A stretch of 14,713 bases of DNA from an uncultured Blautia sp. (GTDB lineage: Bacteria; Bacillota; Clostridia; Lachnospirales; Lachnospiraceae): the NCBI GenBank assembly GCA_900765525.1, contig CAAFRY010000312.1, positions 1-14,713 of the forward strand, in the 5' to 3' direction. The notes beneath the pieces were generated by a model. It ran no database searches, was not told the origin of the DNA, and saw only the letters and a program-made list of their open reading frames with translations. The translations under genes and the position numbers were made by a program. Positions 6,866 to 14,628 of this stretch are shown piece after piece; the first letter of the stretch is position 1, and each line of letters starts with the position of its first letter.

Positions 6866-7366
6866 ATGATGAGAAAAACTGCTTATTTGGGACTGCTGGC
6901 AGCGGTTGCCATTATTTTCGGATATGTGGAAACCCTTTTGCCGGTTTTTGTGTTTATGGGAATTCCCGGTATCAAGCTGGGACTGGCTAACCTGGTTACT
7001 GTGTGCATACTATATACTTATACCTGGAAAGAAGCCGGGCTTGTGTCTGCCATACGGATTGTGGTAATTGGTTTTATGTTTGGAAATCTGTTCTCCATTT
7101 TGTTCAGTCTGGCCGGAGCAGGGCTGAGCCTGCTGTGTATGAGTCTTGCAAAAAAATACCTGGGGCTTTCCATTGCCGGGGTCAGTATTGTAGGCGGCGT
7201 TACCCACAATGCAGGACAGTTTATGGTAGCTGCTTTGGTGGTGGAGAATGGAAATTTGTTTTACTATTTTCCGGTGCTTTTGACAGCAGGACTTATTACG
7301 GGTCTGGTAATTGGAATTGTATCCGGAGAAATCTTAAAAAGAACAACAGGAAGGAAAAAGGGATGA
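6866..7366 (+). CDS. Gx transporter family / heptaprenyl diphosphate synthase component I-like membrane protein
   Basis: A 166-residue polytopic membrane protein with about five hydrophobic segments, of the family annotated both as Gx transporter and as heptaprenyl diphosphate synthase component I (PF07456). Typical features are the N-terminal RKTAYLGLLAAVAIIFGYVE, then PGIKLGLANLVT, and GGVTHNAGQF near the middle. The fold resembles ECF-type S components, so a small-molecule or precursor transport role is possible but unproven; the synthase name is probably historical. It forms a pair with the preceding NusG_II protein, as in other Firmicutes. ATG 6866 follows ACAGGAGAAG; a second ATG at 6869 is equally possible. 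Its stop overlaps the ruvA start by four bases (ATGA, 7363-7366). Confidence 0.85.
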   Translation: MMRKTAYLGLLAAVAIIFGYVETLLPVFVFMGIPGIKLGLANLVTVCILYTYTWKEAGLVSAIRIVVIGFMFGNLFSILFSLAGAGLSLLCMSLAKKYLGLSIAGVSIVGGVTHNAGQFMVAALVVENGNLFYYFPVLLTAGLITGLVIGIVSGEILKRTTGRKKG

Positions 7367-7974
7367 TTGCATATATCAAGGGCAAAGTGGCAGAGATTTT
7401 AGAGGACAGGATTATTCTGGAAGCCGGAACCATGGGATACAATATTTTTATGCCCATGTCTAGGGCAGAGGCAGGACTTCGTCGGGGAGATGAAGTGAAA
7501 ATTCATACCCATCTCAATGTGAAGGAGGACGCCATGCAGCTTTTTGGCTTTTTGTCCAGAGACGAGCTGAATACCTTCCGTCTTTTGCTGGGGGTCAATG
7601 GAATCGGACCTAAGGCAGCTTTGGGAATTTTATCCGGCCTTTCTCCGGATGAACTTCGTTTTGCGGTTTTGGCAGATGACGCAAAGACCATATCCAGAGC
7701 TCCGGGCGTGGGGAAGAAAACAGCCCAGAAGCTGATACTGGAACTGAAAGACAAGCTGAATCTCCAAGAAGCACTGGAGCTTAAGGCAGAACATGCTCAG
7801 GGAGTACAGGGAGAAGATACAGGATTGTCAGAGATAAAGAAAGAGGCAGTGGAAGCCCTGACAGCTTTGGGCTATTCAGGGGCAGATGCCCTCCGGGCTG
7901 TAAAGCAGGTAGAATTAACGCAGGAGATGGATGTGGAGAGACTGCTGAAGCTGGCATTGAAAAATATATTTTAA
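7363..7974 (+). CDS. ruvA: Holliday junction branch migration subunit RuvA
   Basis: Tetrameric DNA-binding subunit that grips four-way junctions and loads the RuvB motor in recombination repair. The 203 residues are the standard length. The N-terminal OB fold begins MIAYIKGKV and includes MGYNIFMP and LFGFLSRDE. Helix-hairpin-helix motifs are seen at 77-90 (GVNGIGPKAALGIL) and 113-132 (APGVGKKTAQKLI). An acidic linker leads to the C-terminal RuvB-binding three-helix domain (about 155-203, EAVEALTALGY). The ATG at 7363 is preferred because it begins MIAYI as in RuvA proteins and overlaps the upstream stop as ATGA; the open frame continues upstream out of phase with homology and is not coding there. 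GGAAGG sits about 10 bases upstream of the ATG. Confidence 0.97.
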   Translation: MIAYIKGKVAEILEDRIILEAGTMGYNIFMPMSRAEAGLRRGDEVKIHTHLNVKEDAMQLFGFLSRDELNTFRLLLGVNGIGPKAALGILSGLSPDELRFAVLADDAKTISRAPGVGKKTAQKLILELKDKLNLQEALELKAEHAQGVQGEDTGLSEIKKEAVEALTALGYSGADALRAVKQVELTQEMDVERLLKLALKNIF

Positions 7975-7992
7975 TAGAACTTTTAATAGAAC
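7969..7992 (+). repeat. 12-bp tandem duplication across the ruvA stop
   Basis: TTTTAATAGAAC occurs twice in direct succession (7969-7980 and 7981-7992). The first copy contains the ruvA stop codon at 7972-7974. It lengthens the ruvA-ruvB gap to 48 bases. Probably a simple slippage duplication. Confidence 0.85.
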
Positions 7993-8022
7993 TTCGTTGT
8001 GAAAGCATGGAAAGGGAAGGCT

Positions 8023-9012
8023 ATGGAGAGAAGAATCATTACTACAGATGTAATGGAAGAGGATTTGCGTACTGAGGGAAGCCTAAGGCCTCAATTCCTG
8101 AGAGATTACATTGGACAGGAAAAAGCCAAGAGCAATTTGAAAATATATATCGAGGCTGCCAAGCAGAGAGGAGACGCCTTAGACCATGTGCTGTTTTACG
8201 GCCCGCCGGGACTGGGGAAAACTACTCTGGCCGGAATCATTGCCAATGAAATGGGAGTACATATGAAGGTTACCAGCGGACCGGCCATTGAGAAGCCGGG
8301 GGAAATGGCGGCTATTCTCAATAACCTGCAGGAGAACGATGTGCTTTTTGTGGACGAAATCCACCGTCTGAACCGTCAGGTAGAGGAGGTTCTGTACCCG
8401 GCTATGGAGGATTATGCCATTGATATTATGATAGGCAAAGGGGCCACAGCCCGCTCTATCCGTCTGGACCTGCCTAAATTTACCTTGGTGGGAGCCACCA
8501 CAAGGGCAGGACTTTTGACCGCTCCTTTGAGAGACAGGTTTGGGGTCGTACATCACCTGGAGTTTTATACTGAGGAAGAGCTGCAGACCATTATCCTGCA
8601 TTCCGCTAAGGTGCTGGGAGTGGAGATTGACAGAGAAGGAGCCCTGGAGATGGCCAAGCGCTCCAGAGGAACCCCAAGGCTTGCAAACCGGCTTTTGAAG
8701 AGAGTCAGGGATTTTGCTCAGGTAAAATACGATGGAAAGATTACCAGGGAAGTGGCGGATTTTGCCATGGACCTGCTGGAGGTAGATAAGTATGGCCTGG
8801 ACCAGACGGACCGCCTGCTTCTCAATACCATAATGGATAAATTTTCCGGAGGTCCCGTAGGCCTGGATACTTTGGCAGCGGCTATTGGGGAAGACTCCGG
8901 AACCATAGAAGATGTTTATGAACCCTATCTGATAAAAAACGGTTTTCTGCTGCGGACGCCCAGGGGAAGGGCCCTTACAGAGCTGGCCTATCACCATTTA
9001 GGTACAAAATAG
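8023..9012 (+). CDS. ruvB: Holliday junction branch migration ATPase RuvB
   Basis: AAA+ ring motor that drives branch migration together with RuvA. From the ATG at 8023 the product has 329 residues, close to the family norm. It shows Walker A GPPGLGKT (60-67), Walker B LFVDEIH (108-114), sensor 1 VGATTRAG (about 156-163) and the arginine-finger segment APLRDRFG (about 167-174). The C-terminal winged helix includes the region of [18 protein letters not shown] and ends [16 protein letters not shown] at 7999 would add eight residues (through AWKGKA) that family members lack; AAGGGAAGG lies just before the ATG at 8023, so I chose that. No ruvC is present, as expected in Firmicutes, where RecU usually resolves junctions. 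Confidence 0.96.
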   Translation: MERRIITTDVMEEDLRTEGSLRPQFLRDYIGQEKAKSNLKIYIEAAKQRGDALDHVLFYGPPGLGKTTLAGIIANEMGVHMKVTSGPAIEKPGEMAAILNNLQENDVLFVDEIHRLNRQVEEVLYPAMEDYAIDIMIGKGATARSIRLDLPKFTLVGATTRAGLLTAPLRDRFGVVHHLEFYTEEELQTIILHSAKVLGVEIDREGALEMAKRSRGTPRLANRLLKRVRDFAQVKYDGKITREVADFAMDLLEVDKYGLDQTDRLLLNTIMDKFSGGPVGLDTLAAAIGEDSGTIEDVYEPYLIKNGFLLRTPRGRALTELAYHHLGTK

Positions 9013-9015
9013 TGG

Positions 9016-9043
9016 TTGTTTTTCCCGTGAATTCGATTATAAT
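9016..9043 (+). promoter_or_regulatory. Sigma-A type promoter for zapA
   Basis: TTGTTT (9016-9021), a 16-base spacer, and a perfect TATAAT (9038-9043). It begins four bases after the ruvB stop. Transcription would start about base 9050, leaving a leader of about 30 bases before the zapA ATG. Confidence 0.7.
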
Positions 9044-9081
9044 AGACAATAGAAACCTAAGAAAAAGGCAGGAGGAACCAA

Positions 9082-9489
9082 ATGGCAGTGAAAAATACTA
9101 CCCAGGTGCTGATTGGGGGAAAGATTGTAACATTAAGCGGATACGAAAGTGAGGAGTATTTGCAGAAGGTTGCAAATTATATGAATAATAAGCTGACAGA
9201 GCTGGGGCAGATACCGGGCTATAACAGACAGGCTTTGGAGACCAGGCATACCCTGCTGAGTCTGAATATTGCAGACGATTATTTCAAGGCCAAAAGACAG
9301 GCGGAAATGTATGAGGAAGAACTGGAAGCCAAGGATAGAGAAATGTACGACCTGAAGCATGATTTAATCAACGGTCAGGTGGAACTGGAGAAGCTGAAGG
9401 AGGCTATGGCTGAGAAAGAACAGCAGCTTTCCCTGCTTCAGGCTAAGGCGCAGGAGTTAGAAAAGGAACTGGATGAGCTTCTGAAATAG
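9082..9489 (+). CDS. zapA: Cell division protein ZapA
   Basis: Positive regulator of FtsZ ring assembly that bundles FtsZ filaments. It has 135 residues. The N-terminal ZapA domain (about 1-75) shows the typical TQVLIGGKIVTLSGYESEEY followed by VANYMNNKL, and the middle helix LLSLNIADDYFKAK. The remainder (about 75-135) is a continuous coiled coil of heptads rich in E, K and L. ATG at 9082 follows AGGAGG with six bases between. It has its own promoter upstream and a terminator just downstream. It stands next to a U32 gene, an arrangement I recall as common in Clostridia. Confidence 0.92.
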   Translation: MAVKNTTQVLIGGKIVTLSGYESEEYLQKVANYMNNKLTELGQIPGYNRQALETRHTLLSLNIADDYFKAKRQAEMYEEELEAKDREMYDLKHDLINGQVELEKLKEAMAEKEQQLSLLQAKAQELEKELDELLK

Positions 9490-9506
9490 GAAGCCAAGGA
9501 AACAAT

Positions 9507-9540
9507 AAAGGGGCGGGCAGATAATGTAGCGCCCCTTTTT
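9507..9540 (+). terminator. Rho-independent terminator after zapA
   Basis: AAAGGGGCG (9507-9515) pairs with CGCCCCTTT (9530-9538) around a 14-base loop, followed by T to 9540. It lies 18 bases after the zapA stop and 37 bases before the U32 gene, which has no clear promoter of its own, so it may act as a partial terminator that lowers expression of the genes that follow. Confidence 0.85.
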
Positions 9541-9576
9541 CCATGTAGTCTCTTTATGTTCAGGAAGGAAAGATAG

Positions 9577-11817
9577 ATGAAAGCAGAATTGTTGGCGCCG
9601 GCTGGCTCTATGGAGGGTCTTAAGGCGGTGATAAACGCAGGAGCGGATGCAGTTTATATCGGAGGCACCATGTTTGGCGCCAGGGCCTATGCAGATAATC
9701 CGGATACAGGAGAAATGCTGGAGGCCATTGATTATACCCATATCCACGGAAAAAAATTGTATATGACAGTAAACACCCTGCTGAAAAACCGGGAACTGTA
9801 CGGACAGCTCTATGATTTTATGGCTCCCTTTTACAGTCAGGGATTGGACGGGGTGATTATACAGGATTTAGGAGTCCTGGACTTTTTGAAAAAAGAGTTT
9901 CCCGGTCTTCCTCTCCATGCCAGCACCCAGATGGCCATAACCGGTCCCCGAGGGGCTGAGCTTTTAAGGGAGGCAGGAGTTTCCAGAATTGTGACCGCAA
10001 GAGAGCTTTCTCTTAAGGAAATAGAAGAAATTCACAGGCAGACAGGAATGGAAATTGAAAGTTTTGTCCATGGGGCTCTGTGTTATTGTTATTCTGGTAT
10101 GTGCCTGTTCAGCAGTATGTTGGGAGGAAGAAGCGGAAACAGGGGCAGGTGTGCCCAGCCCTGCAGGCTTCCCTACAGCGCTTATGAGGGAGAAAAGGTA
10201 TTAAACAGCCAAAAGGATGCCTATTTGTTAAGCCCCAAGGATATGTGTACCATAGAGCTATTGCCGGAAATTCTGAAAGCAGGAGTTTATTCCCTGAAAA
10301 TAGAAGGCAGGATGAAACGGCCGGAATATGGGGCTGGGGTTACGGCAATATATCGAAAATACCTGGACCTTTTGGAAAAGAATCCCAAGGCCTATAAAGT
10401 GGAGCAGGAGGATTACCGGCAGCTTCTTGATTTGTACCAGCGGGACGGTTTTAACCAGGGATATTACCGGCAGCATAACGGAAGAAATATGATGGCCGTG
10501 TTCAACGAGAAAGAACAGAACCGAAGACAGAAAATCAGCGGAAAACGAAATGAGGAATTATTTTCCCGTTTAAGGAGAGAATATCTGGAAATAAAAAAGC
10601 AAGAAAAAATTCATGGAAATTTAATTCTATTTTCCGGAGCGCCTGCTATACTGGACTTAGATTTTCGGAATGTCCATGTGCAGGTTCAGGGCCAGGAAGC
10701 CCAGAAGGCCCAGAAGCAGCCTCTGACAGAGGAAAGGCTGCGAGGTCAGATGGAAAAGACCGGGGATACGCCCTTTTGCTTTGAAGAACTGGAGGTTTGT
10801 ACGGACCAGCAGTCCTTTCTCCCTATGCAGAGTCTGAACCAGCTTCGCAGGCAGGGGCTGGAGCAGCTGCAGGAAGAATATCTGAAGCAGTTCAAAAGAC
10901 AGCTTGGAGAAAGAAGACCGGACAGGGAGCCAGAAAGAGAAACCAGGGGAACAGCAGATGAGAATCCCAGATTGAATGACGGACTGAAAATCTATGCAGG
11001 CCTGCATACCCGGGAGCAGCTGAAGGCTGCACTGGAGTCCCCCTGGCTTACGGGAATTTACGGGGAGATTTCTCTTTTTTCAGATAAGGAACTGGAAAAA
11101 TCCGTAGCAGAGGTGGCCCATAGAGCCCGGCAGACCGGAAAGGAATTTTATCTGGCGATGCCCCATATACTCCGGGATGGCCGGTTTGAGGGTAAAGAAG
11201 AAATTTTTCAGAGACTGGGAGAGCAGACAGCCGGTTTTTTGGTGCGAAACCTGGAAGAACTGGGGTATCTGAAAAAGCTGGGATTACTGCAGAAGACCAT
11301 CTGTGATTCCTCTGTGTACAGCTTTAATGACCAGGCTCAGAAATTTTTGGAAAACCTGGGAGTAAAAAGAACCACCCTGCCTTTGGAGTTAAATAGCAGA
11401 GAGATTGGGGGAAAGTTTAATCATAACAGTGAAATGGTTGTGTATGGATATTATCCCATGATGGTTTCCGCCCAGTGCCTGAAGAAGACCTGCGGCCGGT
11501 GCGACAGAAAACCAGGGGAAATCTGGCTGAAGGACAGAAAAGGCCAGCGTTTTTTGACAAAATCCTACTGTGAATTCTGCTATAATGTGATTTATAACAG
11601 TGTGCCCACAGGTCTTTTGGAGGAAGCCGGGGAAATTATGAAAACAGGAGTCCAGGCTGTGCGTTTGAATTTTACCCAGGAGGGATACAGGGAAACGGGT
11701 AAACTTTTGGAGCTTTTCGGGCAGGCTTATGGACAAAAAACACAAAATAAGAAAAAGATTACCCGTCAGGAAATACCTGCCTTTACAAGGGGACATTTCC
11801 GCCGGGGTGTGGAGTAG
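9577..11817 (+). CDS. U32 family protein with DUF3656-type middle region (RlhA-like)
   Basis: Member of peptidase family U32, now known to include RNA-hydroxylating enzymes: E. coli RlhA makes 5-hydroxycytidine in 23S rRNA and TrhP acts on tRNA U34. The 746-residue length with a C-terminal extension resembles the RlhA-like long form. The N-terminal barrel begins AELLAPAGSMEGLKAVINAG with GADAVYIGG. The U32 signature ESFVHGALCYCYSGMC is at 161-176, and C169, C176, C192 and C196 are the probable Fe-S ligands. Residues about 360-490 form the DUF3656-like part, rich in Q, E and R. The C-terminal part has further cysteines in CLKKTCGRCDRK and YCEFCYN. ATG at 9577 follows AGGAAGG. The next gene starts eight bases after the stop. 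Substrate is inference; proteolytic activity is doubtful for this family. Confidence 0.9.
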   Translation: MKAELLAPAGSMEGLKAVINAGADAVYIGGTMFGARAYADNPDTGEMLEAIDYTHIHGKKLYMTVNTLLKNRELYGQLYDFMAPFYSQGLDGVIIQDLGVLDFLKKEFPGLPLHASTQMAITGPRGAELLREAGVSRIVTARELSLKEIEEIHRQTGMEIESFVHGALCYCYSGMCLFSSMLGGRSGNRGRCAQPCRLPYSAYEGEKVLNSQKDAYLLSPKDMCTIELLPEILKAGVYSLKIEGRMKRPEYGAGVTAIYRKYLDLLEKNPKAYKVEQEDYRQLLDLYQRDGFNQGYYRQHNGRNMMAVFNEKEQNRRQKISGKRNEELFSRLRREYLEIKKQEKIHGNLILFSGAPAILDLDFRNVHVQVQGQEAQKAQKQPLTEERLRGQMEKTGDTPFCFEELEVCTDQQSFLPMQSLNQLRRQGLEQLQEEYLKQFKRQLGERRPDREPERETRGTADENPRLNDGLKIYAGLHTREQLKAALESPWLTGIYGEISLFSDKELEKSVAEVAHRARQTGKEFYLAMPHILRDGRFEGKEEIFQRLGEQTAGFLVRNLEELGYLKKLGLLQKTICDSSVYSFNDQAQKFLENLGVKRTTLPLELNSREIGGKFNHNSEMVVYGYYPMMVSAQCLKKTCGRCDRKPGEIWLKDRKGQRFLTKSYCEFCYNVIYNSVPTGLLEEAGEIMKTGVQAVRLNFTQEGYRETGKLLELFGQAYGQKTQNKKKITRQEIPAFTRGHFRRGVE

Positions 11818-11825
11818 GTGAAAAA

Positions 11826-13163
11826 GTGCTTAATATTATTGTTGAACTGTCAAAATATCTGCTTCTGATACTGGTAGCCCTCTATACGCTGGAGAGTTTT
11901 ACGGTATTCAGATATGAGGATGATTACGATAAACGTTATATTTTAAGAAAACAGCTTCTTCTTATTCTGTTCTTGAATTTTACTGCTTTTGTGGTGATTT
12001 TCCTGAACACAGAGGAAGTAAAGATTATCTATATGTTTGGAGCCCTGATTATCTATATCATAGCTGTGCAGGTGCTGTACCGGCTGTTTTATAAGCAGGC
12101 TTCCATACTGCTTCTTAATCATATGTGTATGCTTTTGTCCATTGGCTTTATCATGATGGCCAGGCTGGATGTGGATTCTGCTTTCCGGCAGCTTGTGATT
12201 GTAGCAGCGGCTTCTGTGCTGGCTATTATCATTCCGGTTATGATTCGGAAAATGCATTTTTTGAAAAAATGGACCTGGTTTTATGCTGGGGCGGGATTTC
12301 TCATGCTGGCAGCGGTGCTTGTGCTGGGAGCTAATGTAAACGGAGCGAAAATCAACATACAAATCGGAGGCTTTGCTTTTCAGCCCTCTGAATTTGTAAA
12401 AATCATTTTTGTATTTTTTGCAGCCAGCAGGCTGTATAAAAAAAGTGCAACCTTTAAGGACCATGTGATAACTACGGCGGTGGCTGCGGCTTATGTACTG
12501 ATTCTGGTACTTTCCAGGGATTTGGGCAGTGCAGCAGTGTTCTTTGTTACCTATGTAGTCATGCTCTATGTAGCTACCAAGAAACCGGTATATTTGCTGG
12601 CCGGTTTTGGCAGTGGAGCCGGGGCGGCAGTAGTGGCCTATTTTCTGTTTTCCCATGTAAAACAGAGGGTGGTGGCCTGGAAAGACCCTTTTTCCGTTTA
12701 CCAGACTTCCGGCTATCAGATAGTACAGGGACTTTTTGCCATCGGCACGGGAGGCTGGTTCGGCATGGGCTTGTGCCAAGGCTCCCCTGAGATGATTCCC
12801 TTTGTAAAGCAGGACTATATGTTTGCTGCCATCTGTGAGGAACTGGGAGGCCTGTTTGCCATCTGCATGGTGCTTATCTGTATGAGTATGTTTCTGCTGG
12901 TGGTGAATATTTCTTTGAGAATCAAAAAGCGGTTCTATAAGCTCATTGCCCTGGGCTTGGGTACGGAATATGCTTTCCAGGTTTTTCTTACCATAGGAGG
13001 CGTTACTAAATTTATTCCCATGACGGGAATTACTCTTCCTCTGGTAAGCTATGGAGGAAGTTCAGCTTTGGGAACCATTATGATGCTGGCCATTATACAG
13101 GGACTTTATATTTTGAGAGAAGACGAGGATGAGGAATTTGAAAAGCAAAAAGAAAGAATATGA
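11826..13163 (+). CDS. SEDS family (FtsW/RodA/SpoVE) protein
   Basis: SEDS membrane protein of 445 residues; such proteins polymerise lipid II into glycan strands and work with a class B penicillin-binding protein, here the next gene. About ten to twelve transmembrane segments are apparent. Family motifs: FQPSEFVKI (185-193), SRDLGSAAVFF (230-240), GYQIVQGLFAIGTGGWFGMG (296-315), FAAICEELG (333-341) and LPLVSYGGSS (404-413). In the extracellular loop before GYQ the usual acidic residue six positions before the tyrosine is V291 (codon 12696-12698), while an aspartate sits further back in KDP (D287). The start is GTG 11826, with AGGTG overlapping the upstream stop at a suitable distance. The C-terminus is very acidic, then basic. 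It overlaps the PBP gene by 35 bases. Whether it is the division or elongation paralogue cannot be told from sequence alone. Confidence 0.93.
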   Translation: MLNIIVELSKYLLLILVALYTLESFTVFRYEDDYDKRYILRKQLLLILFLNFTAFVVIFLNTEEVKIIYMFGALIIYIIAVQVLYRLFYKQASILLLNHMCMLLSIGFIMMARLDVDSAFRQLVIVAAASVLAIIIPVMIRKMHFLKKWTWFYAGAGFLMLAAVLVLGANVNGAKINIQIGGFAFQPSEFVKIIFVFFAASRLYKKSATFKDHVITTAVAAAYVLILVLSRDLGSAAVFFVTYVVMLYVATKKPVYLLAGFGSGAGAAVVAYFLFSHVKQRVVAWKDPFSVYQTSGYQIVQGLFAIGTGGWFGMGLCQGSPEMIPFVKQDYMFAAICEELGGLFAICMVLICMSMFLLVVNISLRIKKRFYKLIALGLGTEYAFQVFLTIGGVTKFIPMTGITLPLVSYGGSSALGTIMMLAIIQGLYILREDEDEEFEKQKERI

Positions 13164-14628
13164 CAGACAGGGGAGACGTGACAGGGACTTGCCGAGAAAA
13201 AAGAAAAAGAAGGCTAAGGGTACGAAGAACCGGGAGTACGCAATTGTCAGTTATTTCTTTGTGGCAATATTTATTGCCTTGATTGGCTATCTTGTATATT
13301 TTAATACAGCGAAAAGAGATGCTGTTATCAGCAGTCCTTATAATACCAGGCAGAACCAGTATGCAGACAGGATTACAAGAGGCAGTATTCTCTCCGCAGA
13401 AGGAGAAACCCTTGCTTACACTCAGACAGACGAAGAGGGTAACGAGACCAGAGTTTATCCTTACGGCAGAGTCTTTGCTCATACCGTGGGCTATGACTGC
13501 AAGGGGAAATCAGGTCTGGAGTCCGTGGCTAATTTTTCCCTTATGACCTCTCACAGTAACTATGTGGACCAGGTGAAAAACCAGATTCTGGACAATAAAA
13601 ATCCGGGAGATAATGTGGTGACAACCTTAAACGCCAAGCTGCAGCAAGTGGCCTACAATGCTCTGGGAGATTACAGAGGGGCAGTGGTGGTCATGGACCC
13701 GAAGACAGGTGCTGTGCTGGTTTCTGTCAGTAAACCGGACTTTGACCCTAATACGGTGGAGGCGGACTGGGATGCTTTGGCCAATGATTCCGGCAGCAGC
13801 AGTCTTCTGAACCGGGCTACTCAGGGAGCTTATCCTCCCGGCTCTATTTTCAAGGTTATCATGAGTCTGGCTTATTACCGGGAGCATGGGACTATAGATG
13901 ATTTTTATTACAACTGTACAGGAAGCATTACAGAGGATGACCATACTATCCCCTGTTTTGACTATGAGGTACATGGGGAGGAGGACTTTACAAAAGCTTT
14001 TGCAGAGTCCTGTAACACAGCTTTCGTACAGATGGGGCTGGATTTAGGGACCAAGCCTATACAGGAGGCTGCGGAAAGCCTGCTGTTTAATAAGAACCTG
14101 CCTATTGAATTAAGCTACAGAAAAAGCACCATGGATTTGCAGGAGTCCAACGGAGTCCGCTTTTTGATGCAGTCCTCTATCGGACAGGGAACTACGTTGG
14201 TTTCCCCTATGCATATGGCTATGATTACCAGTGCCATTGCCAATGATGGAGTGCTGATGAAGCCGTATTATGTGGACCATGTGGAATCTGTGGACGGAAA
14301 GACAGTGGAAACCACTAAGACTTCGGAATATAAGCAGCTTATGAGCCAGGAAGAGGCTGCTCTTTTAAAGAATCTTATGACTCAGGTAGTCAATACCGGT
14401 ACAGGCACCAAGCTCTCCGGAGAAAGCTACAGTGCAGCCGGGAAAACAGGCTCTGCAGAGTATGAAGGAAGCGACGGTTCCATTAAGACCCATTCCTGGT
14501 TTATCGGATTTTCCAATGTGGAGGACCCGGATTTGGCAGTGGCTGTGATTGCGGAAGGTGCAGGTACCGGAAGTAAGGTGGCAGTACCCATTGCCCATGA
14601 AATTTTTAACAGCTATTATTACGGATAA
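13129..14628 (+). CDS. Class B penicillin-binding protein (transpeptidase)
   Basis: Membrane-anchored D,D-transpeptidase that crosslinks peptidoglycan, probably the partner of the preceding SEDS protein. The 499 residues start with a strongly basic cytoplasmic tail (about 1-35, with KKKKKAK), one transmembrane helix (about 37-58) and a short dimerisation-type region containing ITRGSILSAEGETLA. The transpeptidase domain has all three active-site motifs: SIFK at 239-242 (S239 nucleophile), SCN at 294-296 and KTG at 439-441. The compact size resembles actinobacterial PbpA more than the larger PBP2 or PBP3 types. The start is uncertain: ATG 13129 overlaps the SEDS gene by 35 bases with a weak ribosome site, and a TTG at 13138 after GAGGA is an alternative. 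The stop TAA at 14626-14628 abuts a group II intron end, and the stop's last base may come from the intron. Confidence 0.94.
   Translation: MRNLKSKKKEYDRQGRRDRDLPRKKKKKAKGTKNREYAIVSYFFVAIFIALIGYLVYFNTAKRDAVISSPYNTRQNQYADRITRGSILSAEGETLAYTQTDEEGNETRVYPYGRVFAHTVGYDCKGKSGLESVANFSLMTSHSNYVDQVKNQILDNKNPGDNVVTTLNAKLQQVAYNALGDYRGAVVVMDPKTGAVLVSVSKPDFDPNTVEADWDALANDSGSSSLLNRATQGAYPPGSIFKVIMSLAYYREHGTIDDFYYNCTGSITEDDHTIPCFDYEVHGEEDFTKAFAESCNTAFVQMGLDLGTKPIQEAAESLLFNKNLPIELSYRKSTMDLQESNGVRFLMQSSIGQGTTLVSPMHMAMITSAIANDGVLMKPYYVDHVESVDGKTVETTKTSEYKQLMSQEEAALLKNLMTQVVNTGTGTKLSGESYSAAGKTGSAEYEGSDGSIKTHSWFIGFSNVEDPDLAVAVIAEGAGTGSKVAVPIAHEIFNSYYYG

Noticed and set aside
7003..7362. A 120-residue N-terminal extension of RuvA overlapping the Gx-like gene
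   Set aside because: The added residues resemble nothing and lie out of frame inside the Gx-like gene. RuvA proteins begin MIAYI, which is encoded at 7363.
7999..8001. GTG start for ruvB
   Set aside because: It would add eight residues not found in RuvB proteins; the ATG at 8023 has a ribosome binding site and gives the usual N-terminus MERRIIT.
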